Assembly: GCF_022808775.1 (NCBI RefSeq)
Contig: NZ_JAKZLA010000004.1
Location: 62,001-126,000 of the forward strand
Reading direction: 5' to 3'
From: Geothrix terrae
GTDB taxonomy: Bacteria > Acidobacteriota > Holophagae > Holophagales > Holophagaceae
Length of the DNA: 64,000 bases
In this document: one piece after another, positions 35,564 through 44,005 of the stretch
How the letters are laid out: every line of letters begins with the position of its first letter
Numbering within the stretch: position 1 is the first letter of the stretch
Position numbers and translations under genes: made by a program
Notes under the pieces: generated by a model
What the model was told of the DNA's origin: nothing
Seen by the model: the letters and a program-made list of their open reading frames with translations, nothing else
Databases searched by the model: none

Positions 35564-38140
35564 GTGCTGCAAGCCTATCGCCAACACGTTGCCGAGCGTG
35601 CCGCCCTCGGGATTCCGCCCCTGCCGCTCACCGAGGCGCAGACCGACGAGCTCACCCATCTGCTGGCCAATCCCCCCAAGGGCGAAGAGGCCTTCCTCCT
35701 CGACCTGCTGACCCACCGCGTTCCCGCCGGCGTGGATGACGCCGCCCGCGTGAAGGCCGCCTTCCTGGCGGCCGTGGCCAGCGGCCGGGAGAAGGTGGCC
35801 CTGGTCTCCCGCGAGAAGGCCACGGAGCTGCTGGGCACCATGCTGGGCGGCTTCAACGTGAAGCCCCTCATCGACCTGCTGGACGACGCCACCGTGGGTG
35901 GGATCGCCGCCGAGGGCCTCAAGAAGACGCTGCTGGTCTTCGACGCCTTCGCGGACGTGAAGGCCAAGGCCGACAAAGGCAACAAGAATGCCCAGACCGT
36001 GCTGACGTCCTGGGCCGAGGCCGAGTGGTTCACCAGCCGGCCCGAGGTGCCCCAGAGCCTGACCCTGACGGTGTTCAAGGTGACCGGCGAGACCAACACC
36101 GACGACCTCTCTCCGGCGCCGGACGCGTGGAGCCGGCCCGACATCCCGCTCCACGCCCTGGCCATGCTGAAGAACGCGCGCCCCGGCATCAACCCCGACG
36201 ACCCCGGCAAGGTGGGCCCCCTCAAGCAGCTGGAGGCCCTCAAGGCCAAGGGCAACCTCGTGGCCTACGTGGGCGACGTGGTGGGCACGGGATCGAGCCG
36301 CAAGTCCGCCACCAACTCCGTGCTGTGGTTCACGGGCGAGGACATCCCCTTCGTGCCCAACAAGCGCTTCGGCGGCGTGTGCCTGGGCACCAAGATCGCG
36401 CCCATCTTCTACAACACCATGGAAGACGCCGGCGCCCTGCCCATCGAGCTGGACGTCAACAGCATGGAGATGGGCGATGTCATCGAGCTGCGCCCCTACG
36501 AGGGCAAGGCCCTGAAGAACGGGAAGGTCATCGCCGAGTTCAAGGTGAAGTCCGACGTGATCTTCGACGAAGTGCGCGCCGGCGGCCGCATCCCCCTCAT
36601 CGTGGGCCGGGGCCTGACCACCAAGGCCCGCGCGGCCCTGGGCCTGCCCGCCTCCACCGTCTTCCGCCTGCCGGCCGTGCCCAAGGACACTGGCAAGGGC
36701 TTCAGCTTGGCCCAGAAGATGGTGGGCCGCGCCTGCGGTGTGACGGGCATCCGCCCCGGCACCTACTGCGAGCCCAAGATGACCACTGTGGGTTCCCAGG
36801 ACACCACGGGCCCCATGACCCGCGACGAGCTGAAGGACCTGGCCTGCCTCCAATTCTCCGCCGACATGGTGATGCAGTCCTTCTGCCACACCGCGCCCTA
36901 CCCCAAACCCGTGGACGTGAAGACCCACCGCGAGCTGCCGCCCTTCATCACCAACCGCGGCGGCGTGTCCCTGAAGCCCGGCGACGGCGTCATCCACAGC
37001 TGGCTGAACCGCCTGCTCCTGCCCGACACCGTGGGCACTGGCGGCGACTCCCACACCCGCTTCCCCATCGGCATCTCCTTCCCCGCGGGCTCGGGCCTGG
37101 TGGCCTTCGCCGCCGCCACAGGCGTCATGCCCCTGGACATGCCGGAATCCGTACTGGTGCGTTTCAAGGGCGAGCTGCAGCCCGGCGTCACTCTGCGCGA
37201 CCTGGTGAACGCCATCCCCTACTACGCCATCCAGCAGGGGCTGCTCACCGTCGAGAAGAAGGGCAAGAAGAACATCTTCAGCGGCCGCATCCTCGAGATC
37301 GAGGGCCTGCCCAAGCTGAAGGTGGAGCAGGCCTTCGAGCTGACGGACGCCTCCGCGGAGCGCTCCGCCGCCGGCTGCACCGTGCGCTTGGACAAGGAAC
37401 CGATCATCGAGTACATGACCTCGAACATCACGCTCATGAAGTGGATGATCGCCAACGGCTACGAGCACCGCGAGACGCTGGAGAACCGCATCAAGGCCAT
37501 GCAGGCCTGGATCGCCAAGCCCGAGCTGCTGGCCCCCGATGCGGACGCGGAGTACGCCGCCGTCATCGAGATCAACCTCGCGGACGTGAAGGAGCCCATC
37601 GTGGCCTGCCCGAACGATCCGGACGACGTGAAGCTGCTGTCCACGGTGGCCGGCGACACGATCGACGAGGTGTTCATCGGCTCCTGCATGACCAACATCG
37701 GCCACTTCCGCGCCGCCGGGAAGCTGCTGGACGGCAAGACCGACCTCTCCACCCGGCTCTGGATCGCCCCGCCCACCAAGATGGACGCCTACATCCTCAC
37801 CCAGGAGGGCTACTACGGCATCCTCGGCCGCACCGGCGCCCGCATGGAGATGCCCGGCTGCTCGCTGTGCATGGGCAACCAGGCCCAGGTCCGCAAGGGC
37901 AGCACGGCCATGTCCACCTCCACCCGCAACTTCCCGAACCGCCTGGGCCTCGACACCCGGGTGTACCTCGGCTCCGCCGAGCTGGCTGCCATCTGCGCCC
38001 TCCTTGGGAAGATCCCCACGGTGGAGGAGTACAAGGCCCAGATCGGCATCGTGGACGCCAAGGCGAAGGACATCTACCGCTACATGAACTTCGACCAGAT
38101 CGCGGACTTCCGCGAAGTCGCGGACACCGTCACAGTCTGA
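35564..38140 (+). CDS. acnB: Aconitate hydratase B (bifunctional aconitase/2-methylisocitrate dehydratase)
   Basis: TCA-cycle enzyme interconverting citrate and isocitrate; also dehydrates 2-methylisocitrate. The 858 residues contain the N-terminal HEAT-like domain ([17 protein letters not shown]), the swivel domain with [15 protein letters not shown] and [15 protein letters not shown], and the catalytic domains. The [4Fe-4S] ligands are Cys in [11 protein letters not shown] and in [13 protein letters not shown]. It is strikingly like E. coli AcnB along its length. GTG at 35564 follows GGGGAG; a TTG at 35558 in frame is less likely. Monocistronic. Confidence 0.95.
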   Translation: MLQAYRQHVAERAALGIPPLPLTEAQTDELTHLLANPPKGEEAFLLDLLTHRVPAGVDDAARVKAAFLAAVASGREKVALVSREKATELLGTMLGGFNVKPLIDLLDDATVGGIAAEGLKKTLLVFDAFADVKAKADKGNKNAQTVLTSWAEAEWFTSRPEVPQSLTLTVFKVTGETNTDDLSPAPDAWSRPDIPLHALAMLKNARPGINPDDPGKVGPLKQLEALKAKGNLVAYVGDVVGTGSSRKSATNSVLWFTGEDIPFVPNKRFGGVCLGTKIAPIFYNTMEDAGALPIELDVNSMEMGDVIELRPYEGKALKNGKVIAEFKVKSDVIFDEVRAGGRIPLIVGRGLTTKARAALGLPASTVFRLPAVPKDTGKGFSLAQKMVGRACGVTGIRPGTYCEPKMTTVGSQDTTGPMTRDELKDLACLQFSADMVMQSFCHTAPYPKPVDVKTHRELPPFITNRGGVSLKPGDGVIHSWLNRLLLPDTVGTGGDSHTRFPIGISFPAGSGLVAFAAATGVMPLDMPESVLVRFKGELQPGVTLRDLVNAIPYYAIQQGLLTVEKKGKKNIFSGRILEIEGLPKLKVEQAFELTDASAERSAAGCTVRLDKEPIIEYMTSNITLMKWMIANGYEHRETLENRIKAMQAWIAKPELLAPDADAEYAAVIEINLADVKEPIVACPNDPDDVKLLSTVAGDTIDEVFIGSCMTNIGHFRAAGKLLDGKTDLSTRLWIAPPTKMDAYILTQEGYYGILGRTGARMEMPGCSLCMGNQAQVRKGSTAMSTSTRNFPNRLGLDTRVYLGSAELAAICALLGKIPTVEEYKAQIGIVDAKAKDIYRYMNFDQIADFREVADTVTV

Positions 38141-38216
38141 CGGCAAGCCCTCCTGCCAAGATCCCCGGGTCCTCTCCCCCGGGGGGCCTTGGTCCACTCA
38201 GAGATACCCCTCGCCT

Positions 38217-38777
38217 TCACGCCCTCCCGAGAAACCCCTCGCGGAGCGCCTGGAGGGCCCGCATAAAGGGACCCGTCTCGCCCAGGCCCCGCGCCAGGAC
38301 AAGGCTGCCCTGGAGGGACACGAGCGCCGCCTCGGCCCGCGCCCGGGCCGTCCCGGCGGGCAGCCCCCCATCCAGCGCCAGCTGCTCGAACCCGGCCAGG
38401 AGCCGCTGGAGGATGGCCTTCACGGCGGCCCGCACCGCGGTCCCCCCGGTGAGTGGCATGACATCGAGCAGGCAGGACTTGGAGCCGCCTGCGTAGAAGC
38501 CCTCGAGGGCGTCCAGCACCGTCGCCAGGCGGGTCGCGGGGTCCGCCCCGCCTTCCAGCGGTCCGAACACGTGGCCCTCCAGCCAGCTGGCCGCCAGGTC
38601 CATCACCGCCTCCGCCATCTCCCCCTTCCCGCCGGGGAAGTGATGGTAGAGGCTGGCCTTCCCCAGCCCGGTGACCTCCGAGATGCGACTGAGGGAGACG
38701 CCGTCGAACCCGCACCCGCGGAATTCCTCCAGCAGGGTCAGAAGGATGCCTTCACGGTTGGATCGCTCACTGACCAT
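38217..38777 (-). CDS. TetR family transcriptional regulator
   Basis: A 186-residue repressor. The N-terminal helix-turn-helix is visible: EFRGCGFDGVSLSRISEVTGLGKASLYHHFPGGKGEMAEAV, shown by GVSLSRISEVTGLGKASLYH (recognition helix). The C-terminal ligand domain has a Cys in SKSCLLDVMPL, echoing TetR regulators of reactive-electrophile or sulfur responses. ATG at 38777 is the likely start; an upstream in-frame GTG lies inside operator one. Two near-identical palindromes (38791-38804 and 38851-38864) separate it from the divergent DsrE gene, implying autoregulation and control of that operon. Confidence 0.88.
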   Translation of the reverse strand: MVSERSNREGILLTLLEEFRGCGFDGVSLSRISEVTGLGKASLYHHFPGGKGEMAEAVMDLAASWLEGHVFGPLEGGADPATRLATVLDALEGFYAGGSKSCLLDVMPLTGGTAVRAAVKAILQRLLAGFEQLALDGGLPAGTARARAEAALVSLQGSLVLARGLGETGPFMRALQALREGFLGRA

Positions 38778-38790
38778 GGCGAAAGCATAC

Positions 38791-38804
38791 ACCGAACGAT
38801 CGGT
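38791..38804. promoter_or_regulatory. Operator palindrome 1 (TetR-type)
   Basis: ACCGAACGATCGGT, nearly self-complementary (one central A/T step differs from copy two), sits 13 nt upstream of the tetR-like ATG. It is the same half-site ACCGAAC as copy two, and 60 bp (about six helical turns) apart from it. Confidence 0.75.
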
Positions 38805-38814
38805 TCAAAAACGG

Positions 38815-38842
38815 TTGACACCCCGGGATTGAGCTTCATGAT
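38815..38842 (+). promoter_or_regulatory. Promoter of the DsrE-PNPOx operon
   Basis: TTGACA (38815-38820), 16-nt spacer, CATGAT (38837-38842). It is framed on both sides by the operator palindromes, with copy two just downstream of the -10, so repressor binding would block polymerase or elongation. Confidence 0.65.
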
Positions 38843-38850
38843 GGGCCAAT

Positions 38851-38864
38851 ACCGAACGTTCGGT
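38851..38864. promoter_or_regulatory. Operator palindrome 2 (TetR-type)
   Basis: ACCGAACGTTCGGT, a perfect 14-bp palindrome, lies at the expected transcription start downstream of the -10 hexamer and 19 nt before the DsrE-gene ATG. It matches copy one at 13 of 14 positions. Confidence 0.8.
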
Positions 38865-38882
38865 ACACATCACGGAGCTCCC

Positions 38883-39260
38883 ATGACCAAGACCGCCATC
38901 GTCCTCTTTTCCGATCCCAAGGCCGGATCCGAGGAGGCCCTGGGCCGCCTCTTCAACGCCCTCTTCCTGACCTACGATCTGAAAGAGCGGGGCCAGGAGG
39001 TCGCGCTCATCTTCCAGGGCGCGGGCACCCGATGGGCCGCCGAGCTGGTCAAGGCCGACCATCCCGCCGGCCCCCTCTTCCGCGCCGTACAGGACCGGGT
39101 CACTGGTGTCTGCGGCGGCTGTGCCGACGTGTTCGGCACCGCGGAGGAGGCCAAGGCGACTGGCCTACCCATGGGCCGCGACCTGCAGGTCCCCGGGGTG
39201 GGCGGCGTCATCAGCCTCGGCGACTACCTCGTCAAGGGCTACAGCCTCGTCACCTTCTGA
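38883..39260 (+). CDS. DsrE family protein
   Basis: A 125-residue alpha/beta protein of the DsrE/DsrF-like sulfur-relay superfamily. KTAIVLFSDPKAG and a C-terminal GVISLGDYLVKGYSLVTF frame fit; the middle has VCGGCADVFG with a CxxC that could carry a persulfide. GGAG lies before ATG 38883. It is the first gene of the TetR-controlled operon, followed after 107 nt (containing a G/C-only stretch) by a PNPOx-fold protein. Sulfur-related detoxification is inferred, not shown. Confidence 0.8.
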   Translation: MTKTAIVLFSDPKAGSEEALGRLFNALFLTYDLKERGQEVALIFQGAGTRWAAELVKADHPAGPLFRAVQDRVTGVCGGCADVFGTAEEAKATGLPMGRDLQVPGVGGVISLGDYLVKGYSLVTF

Positions 39261-39367
39261 GCCTCCCCCGCCCACCCGGACGGCTCCCCCACGACACCAC
39301 CGGCCCCGGGCCCCCCCCCGGGCCCCCGGGCCACCCGCGGGGGGCGCCGGGCCTCCCGGAGGACGGC

Positions 39368-40294
39368 ATGACCCACCAGGATCTGTTCCACGAAGGCGAG
39401 CGCGCGGTCCAGGTTCGGGCCGGGGAGGTCCACACCGCCCTGCTCAATGCCCGCATGATCTCCCCGAGCATCATGCAGGGCGCCATCCCGTTTATCGCCC
39501 GGCAGCCCTGGGTGATCCTCGGGGGGGAGGACGCGGCGCACCGCCTGTGGTGCTCCGCCCTCATCGGAGAGGGGGGCTTCGCCCAGGCCGAGCCGGACGG
39601 CTCGGGGGTGACCCTGGACCTGGACCGGGCCCCCGCCCATCCTGCCAACCCGCTGCTGGCCACCCACCTCGAGGGTCGCCCCACCGGGGCGCTCTTCATC
39701 GAACCCGCCACCCGGCGCCGCCTGCGGGTGAACGGACGCATCGCCACGGCGGGACTGCGCCGGCTTCGCCTGACCGTGGAGGAATCTTTCCCGAACTGCT
39801 CGAGGTTCATCCAGAAGCGCAGCTTCGACGGCATCCAGAGTACCGCAGTTCCCCTCTCTGCCCCACGTAGCGGCACCAGCCTCGGCCCCGACGAGCTGGC
39901 TCTCATCGCCGCCGCCGACACCCTCTTCTTGGCCACCCGGCATCCGGACCGGGGGGTCGACGTCTCGCATCGGGGCGGCCGACCGGGCTTCGCGCAATGG
40001 CTGGACGACCGCACGCTTCGCCTGCCGGACTATCCCGGCAACGGGCTCTTCCAATCCTTCGGGAACCTGGCGGTGGACAGCCGAATGGGGATCCTGGTTC
40101 CCGACTTCGACTCCGGGGCGCTCCTGCACCTGACGGGCTTCGGGCAGGTGCTGTGGGATGTCCCCGGCACTGAGGCGGAGACGGGCGGAACCTCACGCTT
40201 CCTGGTGTTCCAGGTGGCGGGCTGGGTGCTCACGCCGCCAGCTGAGGGAGCCCCGCGCTGGTCCTTCGTGGAGGCCTCGCCCACTAACCCCTGA
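39368..40294 (+). CDS. Pyridoxamine 5'-phosphate oxidase-fold protein
   Basis: A 308-residue flavin-binding split-barrel-type protein (PNPOx-like). Two barrel-like halves are visible: FIARQPWVILGGEDAAHRLWCSALIG and TLFLATRHPDRGVDVSHRGGRPGFAQ, the second carrying the xDRGxDVSHRGGxPGF motif of this family, in which members bind FMN or F420. LDDRTLRLPDYPGNGLFQSFGNLAVDSRMGILVPDF follows (given in short parts). ATG at 39368 follows CCGGAGG. It likely belongs to the TetR/DsrE operon. Oxidoreductase substrate unknown. Confidence 0.82.
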   Translation: MTHQDLFHEGERAVQVRAGEVHTALLNARMISPSIMQGAIPFIARQPWVILGGEDAAHRLWCSALIGEGGFAQAEPDGSGVTLDLDRAPAHPANPLLATHLEGRPTGALFIEPATRRRLRVNGRIATAGLRRLRLTVEESFPNCSRFIQKRSFDGIQSTAVPLSAPRSGTSLGPDELALIAAADTLFLATRHPDRGVDVSHRGGRPGFAQWLDDRTLRLPDYPGNGLFQSFGNLAVDSRMGILVPDFDSGALLHLTGFGQVLWDVPGTEAETGGTSRFLVFQVAGWVLTPPAEGAPRWSFVEASPTNP

Positions 40295-40359
40295 GGACAG
40301 GGCTGCAGCGCCCGAACAACGCGGCGGTCCTGCCGGAGCCGGGGTGGAGGGATTCGGGC

Positions 40360-40387
40360 TTGGCTCAACCTCAGGCCGTGCTAGACT
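40360..40387 (+). promoter_or_regulatory. Promoter of the ribH operon
   Basis: TTGGCT (40360-40365), 16-nt spacer, TAGACT (40382-40387), 33 nt before the ribH ATG. Its -10 is identical to several others in the window. Confidence 0.65.
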
Positions 40388-40420
40388 TTTTCCTCTTCAA
40401 CCACCTTTCGGGGGGTTCCC

Positions 40421-40903
40421 ATGGGGATCTTTGAGGGCCACATCCGCGTCCACGACGGCGACCGTTTCGCGCTGGTGGCCTCGCGTTGGAACGACTTCAT
40501 CGTGGACCGCCTCATCGAGGGCGCGAAGGACTGCATCCTCCGCCACGGCGGCACCGATGACCAGATGGACCTCATCCGCGTCCCCGGGAGCTTCGAGCTG
40601 CCCCAGGCGGCCAAGCTGGCGGCCCAGAGCGGCCGCTACGCCGGCGTCATCGTGCTGGGCTCGGTGATCCGGGGCGGCACCCCCCACTTCGACATGATCG
40701 CCGCCGAGGTCACCAAGGGCGCCGCCCAGGTGGCCCTGGACACGGGCCTGCCGCTGTCCTTCGGCGTGCTGACCACCGACAGCGTGGAGCAGGCCATCGA
40801 CCGGGCCGGGGCCAAGATGGGCAACAAGGGCTGGGAGGCCGCCCAGAGCGTCCTCGAGATGGCCGACCTCGCGCACACCCTCAAGGGTTCGAAGGGAAAG
40901 TAG
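40421..40903 (+). CDS. ribH: 6,7-dimethyl-8-ribityllumazine synthase
   Basis: Penultimate step of riboflavin synthesis: condenses 5-amino-6-ribitylaminouracil with 3,4-dihydroxybutanone phosphate; forms icosahedral or pentameric shells. The 160 residues show [46 protein letters not shown] (catalytic His), [18 protein letters not shown] and the C-terminal [15 protein letters not shown]. Its TAG stop at 40901-40903 is the first three bases of an inverted-repeat element that separates it from nusB. No FMN riboswitch is seen in the short leader. Confidence 0.96.
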   Translation: MGIFEGHIRVHDGDRFALVASRWNDFIVDRLIEGAKDCILRHGGTDDQMDLIRVPGSFELPQAAKLAAQSGRYAGVIVLGSVIRGGTPHFDMIAAEVTKGAAQVALDTGLPLSFGVLTTDSVEQAIDRAGAKMGNKGWEAAQSVLEMADLAHTLKGSKGK

Positions 40904-41173
40904 GACCTGCCTTCAAATTGGGGCGCGTCCGCGCAAGTGGCGCCGCCCAAGCGAGACAAGGAAAGCGACGATGGCCATAGCGGCACTATTGACGAGGAGC
41001 TTGACGCGGTATCGCGCCGGGCGCCGCCACTTGCCCTCCGGGACAAGGCCAGCCGCACCCCTGGCTACGTTGGCGGCCTTGAACGATGTGCCGCATCGCC
41101 CTGCGGCCGCCGCCTGCCCAGGTGCGCGGCTGGCCGCCGTCGCGGGCACGTCCCAATTTGAAGGCAGGTCCTA
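40901..41173. mobile_element. MITE-like element with 22-bp perfect terminal inverted repeats, inserted between ribH and nusB
   Basis: The ends 40901-40922 and 41152-41173 are perfect inverted repeats, TA followed by GGACCTGCCTTCAAATTGGG on each strand; similarity continues inward for 11 nt with 8 matches. It is 273 bp, too small for a transposase. TA at both ends is consistent with a TA target-site duplication as for IS630/mariner-type elements. Internally there are two further dyads: 40934-40948 with 41019-41033 (14 of 15 pairs), and 41047-41056 region with 41126-41135 region. Open frames inside it are short and unconvincing. Removing it joins AAG-TAG-ATG, giving ribH stop next to nusB start. 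Confidence 0.8.
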
Positions 41174-41174
41174 G

Positions 41175-41642
41175 ATGGGTGTTCGCCGCCGGGGGCGCGA
41201 GTACGCCCTTCAGATGCTGTACGCCATGGACCTCACCGGCTACCAGCCGGACCAGGTGTTCGCCGGGTTCTACGCCATCCAGGACTTGAACCGGGATGCC
41301 TTCTACTATGCCCGGCGCCTGGTGGACGGCGTGTACGGCCACCTGGAGGAGATCGATGATGTGCTGGCCAAATACGCCGAGCACTGGAAGATCCACCGCA
41401 TGGCGGCCGTGGACCGCAACCTGTTGCGCCTGGGGCTCTTCGAGCTGATGTACGTCAAGGAAGTGCCCTTCCCCATCGTCATCAACGAGGCCCTGGAGAT
41501 CGTGAAGGAATTCAGCGACCAGGAAGGCACGCAATTCCTCAACGGCATCCTGGATGCCGCGCGCAAAGAATTCCGCCCCGAAGAAACCGGCCCCCGGCTG
41601 CGCAAGAAAACCGTGGCCGCCGATCCCCCGGATGAATCGTGA
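41175..41642 (+). CDS. nusB: Transcription antitermination factor NusB
   Basis: Binds boxA RNA with NusE/S10 for antitermination of rRNA operons. The 155-residue all-helical protein has RRRGREYALQMLYAMDLTG at the N-terminus, VDRNLLRLGLFELMY and PFPIVINEALEIVKEFSD near the middle and GTQFLNGILDAARKEFRP at the end (each typical). The Lys-rich C-terminal tail is extra. ATG at 41175 lies 1 nt after the terminal repeat, so its Shine-Dalgarno (AAGGCAGG) comes from the mobile element. ribH-nusB adjacency is common in bacteria. Confidence 0.95.
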   Translation: MGVRRRGREYALQMLYAMDLTGYQPDQVFAGFYAIQDLNRDAFYYARRLVDGVYGHLEEIDDVLAKYAEHWKIHRMAAVDRNLLRLGLFELMYVKEVPFPIVINEALEIVKEFSDQEGTQFLNGILDAARKEFRPEETGPRLRKKTVAADPPDES

Positions 41643-41711
41643 CCTGACCCTGTCCGGCTGGTTTGCTATGCTCGTTCCCTTCCCCAGCCTGATCCGATCG
41701 TTGGAGCATTG

Positions 41712-42305
41712 ATGAGCACCTCACGCAAGAAATCCCCTGCAGCCAAGAAGCCCGCCCCGGCCCCCAAGCCCGCTCCCTCGAAGCCCGCCTCCAAGGCCGC
41801 GGCCCCCCGCACCGCCCCCGGCGCCCCCCTGGGTCTGGAGGAGATCAAGGCGCTCATCGCCCTGGTGGGCCGCGAGCCCTTCCAGGAGTTCGAGTTCGAA
41901 GCCGGCGACATGCGCTTCCGCATCCGGAAGGACGGCCCGGCCCCCGTGGTCCAGGCCGCCCCCATGCCCGCCCATCAGATGGTGATCGCCGCTCCCGCGT
42001 CCCAGCCCTCCCCCGCCGCGGCGGCCTCCACGGCCCAGCCGGCCGCGCCCGCGGATGAGCCCGGCATCCACTACGTCACCAGCCCCATCGTCGGCACCTT
42101 CTATCGTGCCTCCAACCCCACCGCCGCGCCCTATGTGTCCCCCGGTGATTTCGTGAAGCCCGGCCAGACGCTCTGCATCGTCGAAGCCATGAAGCTCATG
42201 AACGAGATCGAGTGCGACGTCTCCGGCGAGGTCGTGAAGGTGCTGGTGGAGAACGGCACCCCCGTCGAGTACGGCGAGCGTCTCTTCGCGGTCCGGATCG
42301 GTTAG
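41712..42305 (+). CDS. accB: Acetyl-CoA carboxylase biotin carboxyl carrier protein
   Basis: Carries the biotin that shuttles CO2 between biotin carboxylase and carboxyltransferase in malonyl-CoA synthesis. The 197 residues start with a long Ala/Pro/Lys-rich segment (about 1-40), then [23 protein letters not shown], an Ala/Pro linker (about 80-115), and the biotinyl domain with the EAMKLMNEI site (biotinylated Lys). TTGGAG precedes ATG 41712. The accC gene starts 3 nt after its stop. Confidence 0.95.
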   Translation: MSTSRKKSPAAKKPAPAPKPAPSKPASKAAAPRTAPGAPLGLEEIKALIALVGREPFQEFEFEAGDMRFRIRKDGPAPVVQAAPMPAHQMVIAAPASQPSPAAAASTAQPAAPADEPGIHYVTSPIVGTFYRASNPTAAPYVSPGDFVKPGQTLCIVEAMKLMNEIECDVSGEVVKVLVENGTPVEYGERLFAVRIG

Positions 42306-42307
42306 CC

Positions 42308-43738
<1,431 letters not shown>

Positions 43739-43759
43739 CGGGTCGAAGCGGATGCGGGT

Positions 43760-43794
43760 CAAATTTCAGGCGACTGAATGTCGCCTGAAATTTG
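43760..43794. terminator. Perfect 15-bp hairpin after accC
   Basis: CAAATTTCAGGCGAC (43760-43774) pairs fully with GTCGCCTGAAATTTG (43780-43794) around TGAAT. It starts 22 nt after the accC stop; likely terminator before tRNA-Thr. No U-tract. Confidence 0.6.
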
Positions 43795-43888
43795 GGGCCC
43801 CGCACCGCTGAGAATAATGTCCAGGTTAGCCACCGCCTTCCCCGGCACCATTCGGGAAAGCCACCAAATCCGATAGACTGAATCTCGT

Positions 43889-43964
43889 GCCGCTATAGCT
43901 CAGTTGGTAGAGCGCCCGCCTTGTAAGCGGATGGTCGTTGGTTCAATTCCGACTAGCGGCTCCA
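43889..43964 (+). tRNA. tRNA-Thr (anticodon UGU)
   Basis: A 76-nt cloverleaf with acceptor stem GCCGCTA/TAGCGGC, D-arm GCTC..GAGC, anticodon stem CCGC/GCGG around CTTGTAA (anticodon TGT), T-arm GTTGG-TTCAATT-CCGAC, and genomic CCA. It reads ACA codons. TAGACT at 43874-43879 is the probable -10. Confidence 0.96.
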
Positions 43965-44005
43965 GTCTCAGGGAACCTCATGGTCCACTCCATCCCGATC
44001 CAACC

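Noticed and set aside
35483-38197. 904-residue minus-strand open frame
   Set aside because: Antisense to acnB, which is unmistakable; composition is low-complexity.
40295-40420. FMN riboswitch upstream of ribH
   Set aside because: Only 33 nt between promoter and start; no RFN-element conserved blocks.
40913-41161. Short open frames inside the inverted-repeat element
   Set aside because: 78 and 74 residues with no RBS or domain; the inverted repeats give open frames on both strands by symmetry. Not a transposase.
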